Source: JBFMHD01 sp040752395 [NCBI: Candidatus Hydrogenedentota bacterium] (GTDB taxonomy: Bacteria; JBFMHD01). Taken from it: a stretch of DNA of 16,257 nucleotides. Positions 13,842 to 16,257 of this stretch are shown here, piece by piece (within the stretch, counting starts at the first letter, position 1; the number at the start of each line of letters is the position of its first letter). The DNA is taken from contig JBFMHD010000046.1 of the NCBI GenBank assembly GCA_040752395.1, positions 1 through 16,257 on the forward strand. Direction: 5' to 3'. The notes beneath the pieces were generated by a model that was not told the DNA's origin, made no database searches, and saw nothing but the letters and a program-made list of their open reading frames with translations. Made by a program: the position numbers and the translations under genes.

Positions 13842-14254
13842 CAGATGCTACATACATAAAGCCTTTGATAAAGAAGGCTTATGAAAAATTATTAACATCA
13901 AAAATTGATTTAGAAAATAATCGCTATGAGGATTCGGCATCAAGAGCCTATTATTCAGTATTTCATTCTATATCATCAGTTTTATTATCAAAGGGTTTGC
14001 ATTTTTCCTCACATAAAGAAGTTATTGGTGCTTTTAATAAAGAGTATATTCACGGTGGAGAATTTCCCGTATATTTTATCAAGAAAATTCAAAAATTATT
14101 TGAAGATAGGCAGATAGGAGATTATGATATAGAGGAAATAATTGATAAAGAGACAGCAGAAGAAGATTATAAAAGTGCCGAAGAAATTGTTAATAAATGT
14201 GTAGAATATCTTACAGAAATATACCAGGTGGATCAAAATTTCTGGAAAACATAG
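13838..14254 (+). CDS. HEPN-domain protein, toxin of the HEPN-MNT pair
   Basis: A 138-residue all-helical HEPN protein. The family pattern is clear: SRAYYSVFHSISSVLLSKG (35-53), SSHKEVIGAFNKEYI (57-71) and the later segment LFEDRQIGDYD (88-98; R91, D95-Y96), which is the 'R..(A/G)DY' form of PF05168-type HEPN rather than the RX4-6H form of the DUF86 RNases. HEPN toxins of such pairs cleave RNA. With this variant motif the activity is less certain, and some members act only as partners of the transferase. Translation is coupled to the MNT gene by the 4-base overlap, with an AGAGGG ribosome-binding site inside MNT. Confidence 0.85.
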   Translation: MTDATYIKPLIKKAYEKLLTSKIDLENNRYEDSASRAYYSVFHSISSVLLSKGLHFSSHKEVIGAFNKEYIHGGEFPVYFIKKIQKLFEDRQIGDYDIEEIIDKETAEEDYKSAEEIVNKCVEYLTEIYQVDQNFWKT

Positions 14255-14327
14255 AATAAAAGCAGGGGGTATGGAATAATAAAAAAATAATTAAAAGAAG
14301 AAAAACTTTTCAAAGGGTGGTGTTAGT

Positions 14328-14597
14328 ATGAAAGTAACAAAATTAATTCTTGCCGCTTTGGGGATATTGTTTACTTTTACCTATAATTTAATAGCTACTC
14401 CGGGTCAAGACTTGACGTACTATCTTGACAGGGACAGCTACGAGGCTAAATTATGGGGTGCTACTGCGATTCTGAATGAATTAATGGGACAGGATTTGAG
14501 TAATGAGGACAAAACGCATATAGAGAACGGGAGACAAAGACTAATGGATTCCCTTATAACATTAAGAAATACGAAGAGTCAGCAGGTCAGGAAATAG
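14328..14597 (+). CDS. Small exported protein of unknown function
   Basis: An 89-residue protein with a clear N-terminal export signal (Lys at 2 and 5, hydrophobic 6-23, polar ATPGQD at 23-28, with possible cleavage after TPG or LIATP). The mature part is about 60 polar, probably helical residues: YLDRDSYEAKLWGATAILNELMGQDL, then an acid- and Lys-rich end. No cysteine, lipobox or known motif. Ribosome-binding site AAAGGGTGG (14315-14323) lies four bases before ATG 14328. The 73-base gap from the HEPN gene has no clear promoter. It precedes another exported protein gene by 51 bases and may belong with it. Confidence 0.7.
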   Translation: MKVTKLILAALGILFTFTYNLIATPGQDLTYYLDRDSYEAKLWGATAILNELMGQDLSNEDKTHIENGRQRLMDSLITLRNTKSQQVRK

Positions 14598-14648
14598 ATT
14601 ATTTAATTTATTTCCAGCTAATAGACAGCAAGTGGAAGATATCACAAT

Positions 14649-15590
14649 ATGAAATATAAAATAAATTTACAAAGATTATTAATTATTTTTTCTTTCTTAT
14701 TGTGTTATACTTGTATTTTTTATTATGCAGATTTTGTGGAGAAGTGTGGGGAAGAAAAATCGGTTTCGGGGGTATTAGGTATAGCGCAAGAGTATGGAAT
14801 AAACACAAGCGAGCCCATAGAGGCAGGACTATTCGGCGAGTACTGGACCAGTAGCGGGGAAAACGGAATAGCAAGGATAATAAACAGCAACTTCTTTTCG
14901 CCTGATACGATAAGGCCGTTTGGGGACGATGAGTATCCGAGTCCGAAGTATCCTTATAATGTATTAGAACAACCTGCTTTGCCGCAGAGCTATACTGTGT
15001 TAGGAAATCAGACGCAGGCAGGTCCGATATTAACGGGGTTATATTTAACACATAAAAACTTGTGCTTAGGTGGTCGAAGAATGAAGCTAGCGAGGCCAGG
15101 ATATTATACCACGTTTTTGTCACCAACCATCAGCTATCCTGAAGGCCGCACTGCGTTCAACGCAAGCTGGATGTTATCGCACGACGTGCTTGACGATTAT
15201 TTTACGGTGCAGTGGCCTTTAGCCGTACGCGCAAGTGCCGGAGTTTTAAATTACTTTTTCCCGGGATGGAGTATTGAAGCAACGGCGGAATATAAAGATA
15301 ATGAATTAACGATACAAGGGAACATAAAACATAATAAAGAGCCGGAAGTATTAAAATGGAATGATTTAAAAAACAACGGAACGTCTATTGCCAAAATATA
15401 TTTTAAAGATATACCAGATACTGAAATAATCAAGATAGATGTTTCAAATAGTGATTTCATAATTACCAAAGATAAATTTCAATTTGATGCTATCTTTGAT
15501 GCTATCCCCGAAACAGTAATTATCAGTATAACTATAGGCGCAGAAAGATATGAGAAGGCGATACCGGTCTCTGCCGAACACGCAGTTTGA
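14649..15590 (+). CDS. Exported protein, N-terminal part of a frame-broken gene
   Basis: 313 residues with an N-terminal signal or anchor (about 9-28, LRLLIIFSFLLC-like), then a polar extracytoplasmic part I do not recognise. It contains EAGLFGEYWTSSGENG and the aromatic PGYYTTFLSP...PEGRTAFNASWMLSHDVLDDY, followed by a beta-rich section with alternating hydrophobic residues (about 213-300). Frame 1 downstream stays open from 15538 to the window's end and reads as an NHL-like beta-propeller. Frame 0 ends at TGA 15588-15590 right after IPVSAEHAV. Removing one base near 15565-15575 would join IPV to LPNTQFEASVPFPLEVAVD. The segment at about 14780-15250 is richer in G+C than its neighbours. Likely one interrupted gene or an assembly/sequencing indel. 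Confidence 0.65.
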   Translation: MKYKINLQRLLIIFSFLLCYTCIFYYADFVEKCGEEKSVSGVLGIAQEYGINTSEPIEAGLFGEYWTSSGENGIARIINSNFFSPDTIRPFGDDEYPSPKYPYNVLEQPALPQSYTVLGNQTQAGPILTGLYLTHKNLCLGGRRMKLARPGYYTTFLSPTISYPEGRTAFNASWMLSHDVLDDYFTVQWPLAVRASAGVLNYFFPGWSIEATAEYKDNELTIQGNIKHNKEPEVLKWNDLKNNGTSIAKIYFKDIPDTEIIKIDVSNSDFIITKDKFQFDAIFDAIPETVIISITIGAERYEKAIPVSAEHAV

Positions 15591-16257
15591 GGCATCAGTA
15601 CCGTTTCCGCTTGAGGTTGCTGTTGATAATGAAAATGGAAGCATTTATGTTTCTGAGACAGTAAAATGGGGGGTTCAGATTTTTGATAAAAATGGAAATG
15701 TTTTTGGGATGATAGATAGTAACATATCATCTCGTTATAAAATGTGGCCACTCGGGTTGGATGTTAATTTCATGGGTGACCTTATTATAGCAGATGTATA
15801 TAATAATCGTGTATTAAGAATACCAGCTAAAAAGATTGATGAGATTATAGAAGCATACAGTGCAGGTAATACGAACTTTAGTACATCAAAGCTATCTGCG
15901 ATAGAGTCTAAGGTATCAGATGATGTGAATACGTGGCAATTTATAGTTAATCAGTATCAGGAGAGCGGTAAGCTTGTTAAAAGCTATAATCTTAAGTATG
16001 AAGAAGTATGCCAGAAACCGGTATCTTTTTATAGTTTTGCGAATAACAAAGTGTATTTTTTACTTAAAGATGAAGATAAATATTACATAGAATTAGGACC
16101 AATTTCAGGAAGAGTTGGCGGGTTCTGGATAGAAAATGGAGATATTCATTTATTAATGGCTGAGACATTGCAACTGAAACCAAACATAGAGATAACACCT
16201 GAGATCACAGTAGTAAATAAAGAAATAAGATTGACAGTTAAAGTAGAAAGAACTAAT
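15550..16257 (+). pseudogene. NHL-like beta-propeller part, frame-shifted continuation, runs off the window
   Basis: The frame is open from 15538 to the last base (about 236 codons from ATG 15550), with no ribosome-binding site for a separate start. The segment from 15583 has the hallmarks of NHL or SMP-30-type propellers: PLEVAVDNENGSIYVSETVKWGVQIFDKNGNVFG, then LGLDVNFMGDLIIADVYNNRVLRI, each a 'G/P..vavd..gniyvad..n.rvq.fd' blade. The later part (about 130 residues, with YKI-like beta strands) is not recognised. It is most likely the C-terminal portion of the gene starting at 14649, displaced by a single-base indel within 15538-15590. Its true end lies outside the window. A programmed shift is possible but I see no slippery site. 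Confidence 0.6.

Noticed and set aside
13838-14254. HEPN gene as a DUF86-type RNase with the RX4-6H motif.
   Set aside because: No such motif is present. The segment RQIGDYD fits the other HEPN subgroup.
14683-15126. Minus-strand 147-codon open frame across the exported protein gene.
   Set aside because: Low-complexity Ser/Leu-rich translation typical of an antisense shadow. The plus-strand frame has a signal sequence and ribosome-binding site.
15550-15590. Programmed ribosomal frameshift at the exported protein gene.
   Set aside because: I see no slippery heptamer, stop-codon context or downstream pseudoknot. A simple indel explains the data.

Overview
The window reads as chromosomal DNA of an AT-rich, Gram-negative, probably motile bacterium. 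A family 9 (heptosyltransferase-type) glycosyltransferase and a SPOR-domain membrane protein point to a cell envelope with an outer membrane. A textbook sigma-28 (FliA-type) promoter points to a flagellar regulon. The gene order and the heavily repeated intergenic DNA suggest an uncultivated lineage rather than a well-studied genus, but I cannot name the phylum from sequence alone.

Layout: (1) 213-5547, plus strand, is a tightly packed operon: NtrC-family sigma-54 activator, hypoxanthine phosphoribosyltransferase, an unknown helical protein, a DnaC/DnaI-like ATPase, dephospho-CoA kinase, an HDOD protein and a SPOR protein. Most genes abut or overlap. The one real gap (2668-2879) is filled by repeat modules. 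(2) 5632-6410 is a DUF5610-type gene alone behind a sigma-28 promoter. (3) 9260-6601, minus strand, is a three-gene operon: DUF2752 membrane protein, radical SAM/SPASM protein, GT9 glycosyltransferase. (4) 9343-13439, plus strand, holds lower-glycolysis genes gap, pgk and tpiA, with a small membrane coiled-coil gene between gap and pgk and repeat-rich spacers of about 340 bases. (5) 13518-14254 is a MNT-HEPN toxin-antitoxin pair with its own promoter. (6) 14328 to the end holds a small exported protein and a large exported protein whose frame breaks near 15538-15590 before a beta-propeller (NHL-like) part that runs off the window.

The most unusual structure is a set of dispersed intergenic repeat modules. 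A 31-base element occurs four times (2847-2877, 10651-10681, 12531-12561, 12651-12681). Each copy differs from the common sequence at one, always different, position, ends in a Shine-Dalgarno AGAGGAG/AAAGGAG, and sits 2-5 bases before an ATG. A 34-base module occurs three times without a single difference (2760-2793, 10614-10647, 12487-12520). Together they look like portable 5' leaders that supply a ribosome-binding site to unrelated genes (helicase-loader ATPase, coiled-coil protein, TpiA, and one 10-codon mini-ORF).

Other points to check are an Arg in place of the near-invariant Gly in the PRPP loop of the HPRT, an Asp in place of the substrate-binding Arg of the SHLGRP motif in PGK, an almost leaderless promoter for the MNT antitoxin, and several strong hairpins without U-tracts.
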